Source: Zygnema circumcarinatum (taxonomy: Eukaryota; Streptophyta; Zygnematophyceae; Zygnematales; Zygnemataceae). From it: a stretch of DNA of 32,243 nt. The notes under the pieces were generated by a model. That model worked only from the letters and a program-made list of their open reading frames with translations. It was not told the DNA's origin and did not search any database. The position numbers were made by a program, and so were the translations under genes. Positions 1 to 10,107 of the stretch are shown here, in pieces (the first letter of the stretch is position 1; each line of letters begins with the position of its first letter). Where the stretch lies: assembly GCA_037447605.1 (NCBI GenBank), contig CM074804.1:325250-357492 (forward strand). The letters are read 5' to 3'.

Positions 1-42
1 CTCCCTCCTCCCTCCTCCCTCCTCCCTCCTCCCTCCTCCCTC
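1..42. repeat. CTCCCTC tandem tract
   Basis: Pure seven-base repeats (about six units) at the window edge. By comparison with the right arm they lie inside intron 3 of the left gene copy, where the right copy has only two or three units. Confidence 0.9.
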
Positions 43-241
43 ACTCCCGCCATCCCTTCTAACATGGAGGCTCACTCTTCAAGCTCTTTTTGAAGAGAGT
101 TTCCACAATGCAGCGAATTCCCGCTCACAACACCCTGAATGCATGCATGCATGCATGCATGCACAAAAACGATCACATTGAACACACGTGCATGCAGTCA
201 ACGTCACGATGACGCGCAAATCTTTTTGAGAGTAACCTCAC

Positions 242-1548
242 CATGGCATTCTTGATGTGGTCCGGTTCATCCCTCCCCGCCATCCCTCGATCGTACAGAG
301 TCCTTCCTTCCACTCTGCTCACTGCTAGCAAGAAAACGGAACAAAATGTAAATGGCGATGAAAGAAACAAGCATAACACAATACATGAAATATCTCGCCC
401 CCCTCAAACTCACAGATTCCTTTCTTCCCACAACCCCCCTTCCCCCCCCAAAGAGAACAAAAAAAAAAAGAAACAAACAAACTACTCCCATTCCTTTACT
501 CTATCACGACAATAAGAAACAAGATGACACCTTCCGAAACATGCCCCACCTGGAGTCACAACTGGAGGAGTTCTGTCCACTGGAGGCCCCATATCCCCTG
601 CATCCATAGAGATAAATAAGCCCCATTAGCCCCATCTTTTAATAACTAATCACTCTAAGAACGAATCAAAAATGGATTGTTTCCTGTAAGAAAGGGGGCT
701 AACTTCTCAAAGATTAAAAAAATTAACGGCTTTCAAGATTAGTGCCAAAGTAAAGGCATTACTGATGGCATTACCAACAAAGCAGAAACCGCACAATAGA
801 ATGTGATAAATATTAAACAAAATATAAGAAGCAGTTCAGTATCCATATAAATTGAAGTACAAAGGACTGAACCCTTTCCCGCTTTTTTTTGTTTAAAAAA
901 ACCATGTCCCCACTCCTCCCTCTCCCTCTCCCTCTCATCCCCTCCCTTGGCCAACCGAGAGAGACGCAAAGAAGTAACCTTTAGAAATGGAGCGCACTTC
1001 TCCCTCCTCCTGCTCACTTCCTCTCCACTTCCCTCTCCCACTTCATTTCACCACTTCTCCCTCGCTCCTCTCCCTTCCCTCTCTTACTCTCTATTCCCCT
1101 CCTTTTCCCCCTCCCCCCCACTCTTATGTTTGCTCACCACCCCCCCCTTCCTGCCCCCTTCTCCCTCAAGGGAGCTAGGAAGGGGGAGAGAGCGAGTGAG
1201 AGTTGAAGCGAGAGAGAGAGAGAGGGGGAGGGGGCGGGTCGTACCGAGCAGGCGCACCTCGGCGTGCAGGTGCCACTTCTTGGAGCCGGCGCCCTCGGGC
1301 AGGTCGGCGAGCTCCTGCGAGGACTCGAGCGGCTGCGCGCCCTCGAGGCCCTCGCTGAAGGGCGCGGGCGGCAGCGTGAGCGCGATCCACGGCAGCGCGG
1401 TCTGGCCCGGCAGCATGTCGCGCACCTCCGCCAGAAACCGCCGCTTCAGGTCCGACACCGTCGCGTCGCCCTCCTCCAGCGCCACCGCGATCGCGTCCGA
1501 CGGGCTCTCCCCGCGCAGGAACACCTTCAGCCACACCTCGCGCGCCAT
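242..1548 (-). CDS. Left copy of unrecognised anchored-protein gene, exons 1-3 (3' end off window)
   Basis: Exons on the minus strand: 1548-1245, 597-550 and 321-242, with the same phases and GT-AG borders as the right copy at 11394-13253. They encode residues 1-144, identical in amino-acid sequence to the right copy; the only exon base difference noticed is a synonymous AGA/AGG arginine codon in exon 3. The exon for the membrane anchor (exon 4 of the right copy) would lie left of base 1. The piece seen has no stop, frameshift or damaged splice site, so it looks intact rather than pseudogenic, but completeness cannot be judged. Function is not recognised; see the right copy. It is divergent from the OAS-TL gene, with about 1.5 kb between the two start codons. 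Confidence 0.75.
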
Positions 1549-3023
1549 CTGCCTGCTCTCAGCCTCAGCCTCAGCCTCAGCCTGGGCTTTCGAGGTGTGA
1601 GGGAGGGAGGGAGGGTGGGGAGAGGGAACGGGGAGGAGAGAAGGCGGGAGGGGAATGTGAGAGACTGGGGGAAAGGAGAGAGAGGAGTGGGAGACAGAGG
1701 GGGAGCTAGGGAAAGAGGGAAAGGAGCCGGGCGCGAGAGCGAGGTGGAGGGTGTGAGAAAGCGAAAGTGTGGGTGGGACGGAGGGAGGGAGATGACGGGG
1801 CGGGCAGGAGGGGGAGTGAGAGCGTAGCGTAGCGCGAGAGGGCGAGCGGCGAGCAGGGAGAGGCGCGGGGGGAGGGCGAGAGAGCGCGCAACGGAACGGT
1901 CTCCGCCGCGACGGAGGCCACGCCTTTGGGGATAGCGGAGCGGGCAGCGGAAACGTTTCACGGGCAGCAGGCCGAGACCGGGCAGATCAAAACGTTCCGA
2001 CTCGGTCTAACTGCCAGGGCCTGGCGCTTCCATGTGGGCACGAAACCTTTCCAGTCTGCCCGAATTCGATTGGCTTCACGAAATATCTTTTGGTTTTGTC
2101 TTACCGTAAGATTGAACATATCGACGGCGTAGAATCCATCAAACTTCAAAAAGTTTGTTGTCTCTTTTAAGGGAGGCTTGAGAATTTTCACAAGAAAAAA
2201 TAGAAACATAACCAGAAAACGATGGCTGCCCGAAACCATGTTTGTTTTCCTGCCCGTGGCCCGCCCATTCGCGGGCCGCCGTCCCGTGGCGGCGAACCGC
2301 GAGGTGTGCGCATTCGGCGGGCCGTCCGAACGAACGGCCGCCATGGAGCGCGCGCCCTCCGCCGTCCGATTGCTATCGGACGGTCGAGAGAGGCCCGAGA
2401 GGAGTCGATCCATCTCGCCGTGCAACGCTGGCCGCAGCCCCGCCCCTTCGCATGCTGTCAGAGGCGCCGCGCGGCAGTTCGCGTGGCAATTCGCTACAGT
2501 TCGCTCCAGTTCACGCGGCAGTTCGCGTGAGTTCGCGAGAACCGCGACTGAGACCGTTGACCCTGTGAGGACCTGGCCGGTAGGAACACAGCCCTAGAGA
2601 TAGACCCACACGGATAGACAAGTCGTGATCCACCTAGACGGATCCACCCATGGACCCAGGAATCAGTGGGCCCCTTCAAAATATCGCGGCTAGGGCTGAG
2701 CTGGCGGCCATTGTGCGGCCCCTCTGGCCGCTTTCTCAACAGGACTTGACAAGTGAGGGTAGTAGTACACGTGGCATCTCACCATTGGCGGTGTCTGTCT
2801 TATCCGTACAGTAGACCGCCTTGGACGAACGGGCCCCACCCGCGGCAGGATGACTTGGCAGGTGACAGCCAGTCAGGGAATGCCACGTGGGTAGCGTGCT
2901 GACGTGGCCGGCTGTTGGGACCTCGTAGAGCACAGCCCTACTCCCTCTGCGACCTTCCACTGCTCTCTCGCTCGCCCTCTCGCTCCCCATCTCCCTCTCT
3001 CTCTCTCTCGCCTCTTAGTCGCC
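1549..3023. promoter_or_regulatory. Divergent intergenic region: left duplicate / OAS-TL
   Basis: No gene is supported here. Bases 1549-2548 belong to the inverted-repeat arm: a four-unit CTCAGC tract just before the left gene's start, GA-rich DNA, then a moderately AT-rich stretch near 2080-2230 and a GC-rich stretch with repeated CAGTTCGCG words. Bases 2549-3023 are unique and hold the OAS-TL promoter: two CACGTG G-boxes (2768-2773, 2884-2889), a TGACGTGG site (2900-2907) and a CT-rich leader directly before the ATG. No convincing TATA box was seen. Confidence 0.6.
2768..2907 (+). promoter_or_regulatory. G-box / ACGT element cluster upstream of OAS-TL
   Basis: Two perfect CACGTG palindromes (2768-2773 and 2884-2889) and one TGACGTGG (2900-2907) lie 117-256 bases before the start codon. 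In plants such ACGT-core sites bind bZIP and bHLH factors and are common in light- and stress-regulated promoters. Binding here is inferred only. Confidence 0.45.
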
Positions 3024-6000
3024 ATGGCTGGGGTTGCAGCTTTGCAGGTAGCCTCTAAATTGAGAGTTTCCGCCATGGCCGTCAGCCATGGCGGAAGGGA
3101 GGGAGTGGTGCCCTCCTCTCGCAGGGTCCAGCTGGCGTGCGACCTACTCGGTGCGGAAGTCGCGGGGAGGAGTACACGTGGCTGCAGCACGAGGGCGGTG
3201 CGGAGGGCGACGCCTGTGATGGCGATGAAGTCCAAAGCGGTGGCGGTGGAGGCAGAGAGCGCTGTGGAGGGGCTCAACATCGCGGATGATGTCACGCAGG
3301 TTAGAAGCCGGGGGAGGAAGAGAGAGAGCGAGAGGGAGAGGAGAGAGTGATGGGGGGAGGAGGGGGGAGGGAAACGGAGAGATAGAGAGAGGGAGTGGGG
3401 AGAGGAAGAGAGAGTTGGGGAAGGAGGGGAGAGTGGGAGAGAGTGGGAGAGTGAAGGGAAGGAGAAGAGAGACTGGGGGGGGTAGGGGCGAGAAAGAGAG
3501 GAAGAGAGAGGGGGGGAGGGAGGGGAGAGAGGGCGAGGGACGCGTATGGATTTCCTGTCCGGACACGATGAAGGATTTCCGATTGCAAAAAACCACGTTT
3601 ACTAGTGTCGTTGTTCAACCCCCTCTTTCACTACTCTGAATTTTTTTCACACACCCTTTTTTAAATTACTTTTATTTCTCTTCTCTTCTTTGTTTACTTT
3701 CTGTTACTCTATTGTGTAGCTCGGGCTTTTAGGATTTTTAGGGTACGGAATGGGTTGTGAATTGGAATAATTAGGGTTGAGGTGGGGCTTGGTTGATGTG
3801 CAGCTGATCGGCAGGACTCCGATGGTGTACCTGAACAAGGTGGTGGAGGGATGCAGCGCCATCATTGCTGCTAAGCTCGAAATTATGGAGCCCTGCTGCA
3901 GCGTCAAGGACAGGTTACGGCCTGACATAGGGTTCAGGACCTCGCAATTAGGGTTCAGGACTTCCGAATTAGGGTTCAAAATTAAGGTTAAGGTGACTGC
4001 AGCATCAAAGAGTCAAGGCCAGGGTGTCTGCTCTCAGGGTTAAAGTTTGGGTCGGGGAGTAGAGTAGCATTAAGATAAGTTGCGTTAAGTTGCGTTCCAA
4101 GTTAGTGTTAAGGGCAGTTGTGTGTCGGTGCTTGTTAGTGTGTTTAGGGTGCAGGGTGGAAGATAAGGTCTGTGTTACTGCTTGTTGTCGTGAGTATTGT
4201 AGATTTCGTGTTCAGTTCTAGGGTACATATTTGCAGTGGTGCTTCATGACGACTCAATTATTTTTATTTTTCGTGTTCTTGCCTTTCGCTGTGGCAGGAT
4301 AGCGTACAGTATGATTAATGATGCAGAGGAGAAGGGAGCTATTCAGGCTGGCAAGGTAAAGCAGTTCTATCGCTGTATTGCTCGTTTTTTTATTATCCGC
4401 GCTGCTTCTATCATGTTTATACATTCCTATGCTATATTACGTGTCTTACCGCTGGAAGATTGCTGTCGAAGTCCTCCAAATAACGTCGAACTCTACTTGA
4501 GAGGGTGGAACGATGAAAATATTTTGCAGAGCATTTTGGTGGAACCCACGAGCGGAAACACCGGAATTGGTCTCGCATTTATCGCTGCTGCAAAGGGGTA
4601 CAAATTGATCCTCACCATGCCCGCTTCTATGAGTCTGGAGCGACGGATTCTGCTCCGTGCTTTTGGAGCAGAACTGATTCTCACGGATCCGGCGAAGGGC
4701 ATGAAGGGAGCGGTCATGAAGGCGGAGGAGATTGTGAAAAAAACGCCAAACTCGTACATGTTGCAGCAGTTTGAGAACCCTGCAAACCCTAAGGTGGGGC
4801 TAGGTGTTGAAATTTTGGAGAGGGAGGGACCAAGGGGAGGAGGGAAGGCGCAAGGAGGGAGGGAGGGAATGAGGGAAGAAGGGGAGGGAGGGCGGGAGTG
4901 AGCCATACACATTAAAACAGTTTATGAGTTATTGAAGTGAATATGGATCTCCCTCTCTCTCCCTCTCTCTTACTTTCCCACTCACTCTCTCTCCTTCCTC
5001 TCCCTACAGGTCCATGCAGAGACAACTGGACCAGAAATTTGGGAGGATACCGCTGGACAGGTGGACATTTTGGTGGCGGGAATTGGAACCGGAGGGACCG
5101 TGACGGGCGCTGGAGGCTTTCTGAAGAGTGTGAAGCCGGGGTTTAAGGTGAGAGAGAGAGAGAAGGGGGGGGGGGGGGGGAAGCAGAAACCCAGAAGGTT
5201 TACGCTGGTGGATTTTAGGGTTTAGAGTCTCGTTTTTAGGGTTCGGTTTTTAGGTTTTGTGACGTCTTCAACGAATGGTCAAGAACGAGTCGACCTGGGA
5301 GTGCTCAGTCAGTCAGAGTTTGATGTTTGTTCATGTGAGCGCGGCATGCATGTAAACCAAACCATGACCTGTTTTTGGTGTTCACGTGGGAGCAAACTCT
5401 GATTTGGTAACAGGTCATTGGGGTGGAGCCGGCTGAAAGCAACATCCTGTCAGGGGGCAAGCCAGGTGTCAACACTGCCTTGAAACTCTATGGGAAAGGA
5501 GACCGAAGGGAGGAGAGAGAGGAGGGAAGGAGGGAGAGGGGAAGAGGGAAGTTGAACAGGAGAACAGGACGCTTGAGGAAAAGGAGGAAGGAGAGGGAAG
5601 TGGGGAGGGAGAGGGGATGGGGGAGTAAGGGAACGGTGTGAGGGAGGGGGCTGACCAATGATGAAAAGCTGCAAATATCCTGATTTAATGACTTCTTTTG
5701 GGCTGTTTTTGGCTGAGCAGGACCCCACAAGATTCAGGGAATCGGAGCAGGATTTGTGCCCGGAATTCTGGATGTGGGTTTGCTGGACGAGGTTATTCAG
5801 GTGAACGCCCTGACTTCTAGTCTCAGTGTGAACGCCTTTGAACGGGATTTCTGAAGCCCATCTTTAGCAGGGATGTAAAAGCAAAGACCTCCTTCGAAAC
5901 TCTAAAAACTTTAAGAAAACCTGAAATGCCATTTGGAAAGGCCCCTCTTTTTGAAACCCGAAAGTCAGTCTTCCCTTTTACTGTTGAGCAGGTGAGTGGA

Positions 6001-6664
6001 GACGAAGCGGTAGAGATGGCGAAGCAGCTCGCTCTCAAAGAGGGGCTCCTGGTGAGTTAGCTTTGACAGTTCAAACCCTAATCAATCACCTGATGTAATG
6101 AAGTGCTTCTTTACTTGTTGACTTCATCAAAAGTCTTTCAGTCTTGTCGAGTTAACTTTAAGAAGATCCCTGCAAGCGTACTCTGCAATTTCCCTTCCCT
6201 TTCCTGGCTTTTCGCCTTGTGGCGGTCAGGTTTGTTCTGCAAACCTAAAATTGTAGTGTTCCTAACAACCTGAAAGACCAAAACATTCAAAAATTTAATA
6301 ATCTTAATAGCCATAAACTCAAATCTTTTTGGTTTTCTCAGGTGGGTATCTCTTCGGGAGCTGCTGTTGTGGCTGCAATTCGGGTCGGTAAGAGACCGGA
6401 GAACGCCGGAAAGCTCATATCGGTAACTTTCTGTCCTTCAACCTAACTATTAATCCCTAAATTCGAAACTTTGAATCCTCCTCCAAAACTGATACCAGAA
6501 ACCCGAAAGCCTAACCGTAATTTCATACGTCTTAAATCTTTGGACCCCTAAATTTTGCTATGCAGGTGATTTTGCCTAGCTTTGGCGAGCGTTATTTGTC
6601 TTCCGTTCTGTTCCAGTCGATTCGGGAAGAGGCCGAAAACATGAAGCCGGAGCCCCTGGAATAA
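3024..6664 (+). CDS. O-acetylserine (thiol)lyase / cysteine synthase, probably plastid-targeted
   Basis: PLP enzyme that makes cysteine from O-acetylserine and sulfide. Exons: 3024-3299, 3804-3913, 4298-4355, 4530-4793, 5010-5147, 5414-5465, 5721-5800, 5992-6051, 6342-6422, 6566-6664. All joins are GT-AG and keep frame, giving 405 aa, close to plastid plant enzymes. Residues 1 to about 75 are rich in Ala, Ser, Arg and Val with few acids, like a plastid transit peptide. Family motifs: [12 protein letters not shown] (94-105), CSVKDRI with PLP lysine K127, substrate loop PTSGNTG (154-160), phosphate-cup GTGGT (262-266), GISSGAA (348-354) with the serine expected near the PLP ring nitrogen. Start chosen at ATGGCTGGG after the CT-rich leader; an in-frame upstream reading is open but looks like leader. 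Oddity: C124 stands where plant enzymes usually have Ser, three residues before K127. The gene lies in the spacer of the inverted duplication and converges on the CCCH gene. It could instead be cytosolic or mitochondrial; targeting is inferred. Confidence 0.93.
3300..3803 (+). other. OAS-TL intron 1: purine-rich 5' half
   Basis: After the donor, about 240 bases (3300-3540) are almost entirely G and A on the coding strand, followed by a T-rich part and the acceptor at 3801-3803. Introns 4, 5 and 6 of this gene also begin purine-rich, and intron 4 ends in a long CT tract, so purine-rich start and pyrimidine-rich end recur within the gene. Confidence 0.7.
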
Positions 6665-7230
6665 GTACTTTCAGTGAATTTTTGTAAGCCGAAGAAATGT
6701 ATGGAGACTTCTCTGGTCATGCTCACTTACTACGCCAGTCGGGTGGTGCCCTTAATGCTGAGGAGTGCACCTAGTCTTGAGTGGGGGTTGCACTTAAGAT
6801 AGGGGGTGTTGGGGCCGGTGGTTCTAACGTTTTGTTTGTATTTGTAGCGACTACATGAATGGTCCCAGCGGCACCCCGTTTCCATTTGAAATGATGTGGA
6901 TTGTCGCTTTGAATATGTGCGTCGTAGATCAGGACATGAGCATGACATATACACGCACACACAGGAGGGGGAGGGGGGAGGGGGGGAGGAGGGCGAAGGG
7001 AGAGATAATTTTGCGCATGAAACATTTTCACTCGTTCGACTAAACTCTAGAAATCAAATTCAAAATAACACAACGCAATCTATTCACATTCTGTAACCTT
7101 GTAAACGAATGAAACAAGTCTACACGCTGCCCTCCCTAAAGCCTATTAGGACTAGGTGGTAGGATCACTTGGGAGGAAGAGAGTGAGAGGAGTGCAAGGA
7201 GAGTAGGCCAAAAGAGGGTGTGGGAGGATG
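6665..7230. other. Convergent intergenic region: OAS-TL / CCCH gene
   Basis: Holds the 3' flanks of two convergent genes. TTTTGTAAGCC about 15 bases after the OAS-TL stop and AT-rich stretches near 7040-7110 could contain poly(A) signals, but no single site can be chosen. A G-rich microsatellite lies at about 6965-7002. No further gene is supported. Confidence 0.5.
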
Positions 7231-10107
7231 TCACTTTTTAGACAATGCTTGGCTCAATATATGCGAGACACTAGAACTTTGTACCAACGGAGACCCTCCC
7301 CAGCTCCTTCCTTTACAGAGCCTCGTCGGAGGGCTCATTGCCACCCGACTTGTCCCCAATGTGCTCTCGAATTCAAACTCGCCCAAGATATTTCTAGAAC
7401 CGGTCCTTCCCTCTTCAAAGGCAGCGAGTTCTTCGCGCTGCTCGAAAGGCACCCCCCTTTCAATTTTCTCCTCCTCAACCCTCAAAACCTGCTCTACTTT
7501 TAGTAAATCCCAAGCCCTAAAAGAGGGAATTTGACTAACAGTTTTTTCATCAGACCTGATCTTTTCGACATCTCGTTCGGGATTCAGAACAATACATGTT
7601 AAATCTTTCACTACGGTCGGAAGTGATGATGTATAAATCTCAAGGGAGCCATTCTCCCCCGCTCTATCTCCCTCACTGCGAATGAATTGAGAGATAGCCG
7701 ATCCCTCCCACCTATTCAGAAACCCCTGAGGCCTCTCCCTCGGTTCTAACTCCCTCTCCCTCTCCGTCTCCCTCTCCCTCTCCCTCTCCCCTCCTGCACC
7801 TATAGCAGGAATGAGAGAAGGAGAAGCGAGAGAAGCTCCTCCTCTCTCTCTCTCAAACATGCCTGGTCCGGGAGAGGAAGGTGGCCAAGCAGGCGTTACA
7901 TTTTGGGCAGTAAAGTTCTGAAATCTCACATCAGTCGTCAACGGTGACTGTAACGGAGGATATGGAACGCCTCCAACCATGGGAACTGCAGGTCCTAGTT
8001 CCGTGGAAAAATTGAATCCGGGTCCCGAGAATGGATCGTACTCATCCCTCTCCCGCTCTTTCTCCCTCTCTCTCTCCCACTCCTCTCTCTTCTCTCCCTC
8101 TACCACCGTCACCTGCTTATTTATTTCTGTTGGAGGGATTTGTGCAGCCAGCGCAAACCTCCGCTTCCTCTCCTGCGCCTCCTCCTCCACTTTCGTCTTC
8201 AGAGCCTCCATCTCCTCGACGGAAAGCGGAGCATGTGAAAACCGACACAGTTCTCCGTCCAAGCAGCGCTTAAACACATGGAAAAACTTGCATGGAAACG
8301 CAGCAAGATCATGAGAGTATTTACACTCCTGTCCCTTAAGGCAAGTGTTATTCAAAAAATGGCTGCAGACCCTCTTCTTTGTTATAGGTATCGCATCATG
8401 TGAAAATGTACATTCCGACCCTCTTGTACATTTCCCTTCCATCCAAAAAAAGCATAGTCTCGGAGCTTCTTTTGCGTTCCGTTCAGCGACTCGCATCCCA
8501 CATCGAACGTGCCCGCCTTCCGCTCTCAATTTCGCAGCTTTAGCTCGATTTCTTTTGATTTTCCTTGCTATCTTCTGCTCAGGAGTGAGTATTACTCTCT
8601 TACTCCTCGTCCTCTCTCCTTCCTCTCCCTCCTCTCCGTCTCCTGCTTCCCACCGCCCGACCTCCTCCTCCACTATCGCTGTCAGACCCCCCTTTTTCTT
8701 CCGCTTCTCTTCTTTTCCCTCCACTAGTTTCGGAGCAGCCACGGAATTCCCATGTGCTTCCCCATTCAAAGCAGGACCCCCCACCCCTGTCCCTCTCTCT
8801 CCCTCCTCTCTTTTCTCCTCTCCCACTCGCTCTCCCTCCACCTTACCCTCCCTTCTCCATGGCTGCGATGCGGCTGTTCTTACCGTTGGACCTCCTTCCC
8901 CCATTTTCACTTCGACCCCACTCTCGCCCTCCTCCTTCACCTTTCCTTTCCTCTCCCTCTCCTCCTCTCCCTCCTTTCTCTTCTTCCCAACCCCTCCCTT
9001 CTTTTCTCTCACCCCTCCCTTTCTAAACTGCGCCTTTTTCGCCGTCTCCTCCTCCCTGCTCTCCTCACTCTCTCTCGCCCTCTTCTCTCCCCTCAATTTC
9101 TCCTTCCTCCCTTTCAATTTCTTCACCCGAAAACTGTCCTCCCCGTTCCCCCAACTCCCACTCCTTTTCCCCCCCTTAGCACACCGATTCGGAACATTCT
9201 TAACCCTTGAACCCTCAACAAAAAAATCACTTTCTCCCTCTCCCTTCCGCTCTCCCTCTACGAATCCCTGGCACCCCCACCCCATTTCTTGCATCCACAA
9301 CCCACCATTTCCAACCTCCTCCGGAACCCCATTTCCCTGCCCCCGACCCATTTCCTTGATCCCCATTGTAACCACAGCCTCTGAAACGTCCCCTGAACTC
9401 TTTCCTGAACCCTCTCCCTCTCCAAATACTGCAGCCATCCAAGCAGCCTGTGCAGTCTGTACGGACGGACTTTTCGACATAATCCTCTGCACGAAATTTC
9501 CGCCATGGATTGGAGAAGAGGAGCCCTTCTCTCCAAAAACCCTAACTTCTCCCTCCTCGTCAGAAACTCTAATTTCCCCCTCCTCTCCGCCAAACCTGGA
9601 TGCTCTCGCCTCTCCTGAATCCCTCACTTCCCCCTCCCGCTCCCTTTCTCTCTCCCCCTCCCCCTCCCTCTCCTCCTCCCTCTCTTTCTCCCTGTCTCTC
9701 TCCTTCTCCCTCTCCCTCACTCTCTCCCCCTCTCTTTCCATCTCCCACTCGCTCACCTCAGAGGCCTTCAGAAGTTCAGGCGTGAGGCCATTGGATAACT
9801 TTCGGGTTGTAGCATGACCAAGGCGATGCGCTGCACTGCGAAGCCTCCCCATGGCGGCGACGCCCATCCCCCGCAAATGCGGAGGCACACGCCAGGGAGG
9901 TTCCAAAACATCTGGCGCCGCCACGAGGCTCTCGCGGGCAGAGGAATCCGCCATGGCAGGAGAGCTTGAAGCCATGGGCAAGCCCATAACTGAAAAAAAC
10001 TCTCCTCCTGTGACGCTATGGCGGCATTTTGGGGAGGACAGCGGCCATGGCGAGGGAACAGTCAGCTGCGGCAACCCTAATCCTTTACATACGCGGAGGG
10101 GCGACAT
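7231..10107 (-). CDS. CCCH zinc-finger protein, three fingers (C3H7/C3H65-like)
   Basis: Probable RNA-binding nuclear protein. A single long open frame of 958 aa from ATG 10107. Three CCCH fingers occupy about residues 553-626: C-x7-C-x5-C-x3-H (from CFFWMEGKC), C-x7-C-x5-C-x3-H (from CSHFLNNTC) and C-x8-C-x5-C-x3-H (from CKFFHVFKRC). The linker HDAIPITK between fingers 1 and 2 resembles the plant C3H7/C3H65 (EMB1789) group from memory. The rest is low complexity: Glu/Arg runs near residues 120-190, Lys/Glu/Arg-rich basic segments to about residue 540, and more Arg/Glu tracts after the fingers, much of it GAGAGG-type codon repetition. Start is uncertain: ATGs at 9987, 9975 and 9954 are in frame and the last has a strong context (GCCATGGCG); a short out-of-frame ATG lies between. 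No intron is needed. Head-to-head with the right duplicate copy, convergent with OAS-TL. Confidence 0.82.
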   Translation of the reverse strand: MSPLRVCKGLGLPQLTVPSPWPLSSPKCRHSVTGGEFFSVMGLPMASSSPAMADSSARESLVAAPDVLEPPWRVPPHLRGMGVAAMGRLRSAAHRLGHATTRKLSNGLTPELLKASEVSEWEMEREGERVREREKERDREKEREEEREGEGEREREREGEVRDSGEARASRFGGEEGEIRVSDEEGEVRVFGEKGSSSPIHGGNFVQRIMSKSPSVQTAQAAWMAAVFGEGEGSGKSSGDVSEAVVTMGIKEMGRGQGNGVPEEVGNGGLWMQEMGWGCQGFVEGERKGEGESDFFVEGSRVKNVPNRCAKGGKRSGSWGNGEDSFRVKKLKGRKEKLRGEKRARESEESREEETAKKAQFRKGGVREKKGGVGKKRKEGEEERERKGKVKEEGESGVEVKMGEGGPTVRTAASQPWRREGKVEGERVGEEKREEGERGTGVGGPALNGEAHGNSVAAPKLVEGKEEKRKKKGGLTAIVEEEVGRWEAGDGEEGEEGERTRSKRVILTPEQKIARKIKRNRAKAAKLRAEGGHVRCGMRVAERNAKEAPRLCFFWMEGKCTRGSECTFSHDAIPITKKRVCSHFLNNTCLKGQECKYSHDLAAFPCKFFHVFKRCLDGELCRFSHAPLSVEEMEALKTKVEEEAQERKRRFALAAQIPPTEINKQVTVVEGEKREEWEREREKERERDEYDPFSGPGFNFSTELGPAVPMVGGVPYPPLQSPLTTDVRFQNFTAQNVTPAWPPSSPGPGMFERERGGASLASPSLIPAIGAGGERERERETERERELEPRERPQGFLNRWEGSAISQFIRSEGDRAGENGSLEIYTSSLPTVVKDLTCIVLNPERDVEKIRSDEKTVSQIPSFRAWDLLKVEQVLRVEEEKIERGVPFEQREELAAFEEGRTGSRNILGEFEFESTLGTSRVAMSPPTRLCKGRSWGGSPLVQSSSVSHILSQALSKK

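Larger units (their letters stand above)
1..2548. repeat. Left arm of a large inverted duplication
   Basis: Read as reverse complement, this arm matches 10197-12928 through intron 3, exon 3, intron 2, exon 2, intron 1, exon 1 and about 1 kb of 5' flank of the same gene. The inner end is near 2548, where the shared GAGAACCGCGAC sequence stops; only weak similarity continues beyond. The outer end is not visible because the window begins inside a CTCCCTC tandem tract, so the arm may extend further left. Coding exons are nearly identical between arms, while introns and flank differ by many substitutions and short indels. No transposase or terminal repeats were seen at the arm ends. Confidence 0.93.

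Noticed and set aside
8345-9817. 490-codon open frame on the plus strand
   Set aside because: Antisense shadow of the CCCH gene; Ser/Pro/Leu repeats only, no motif.
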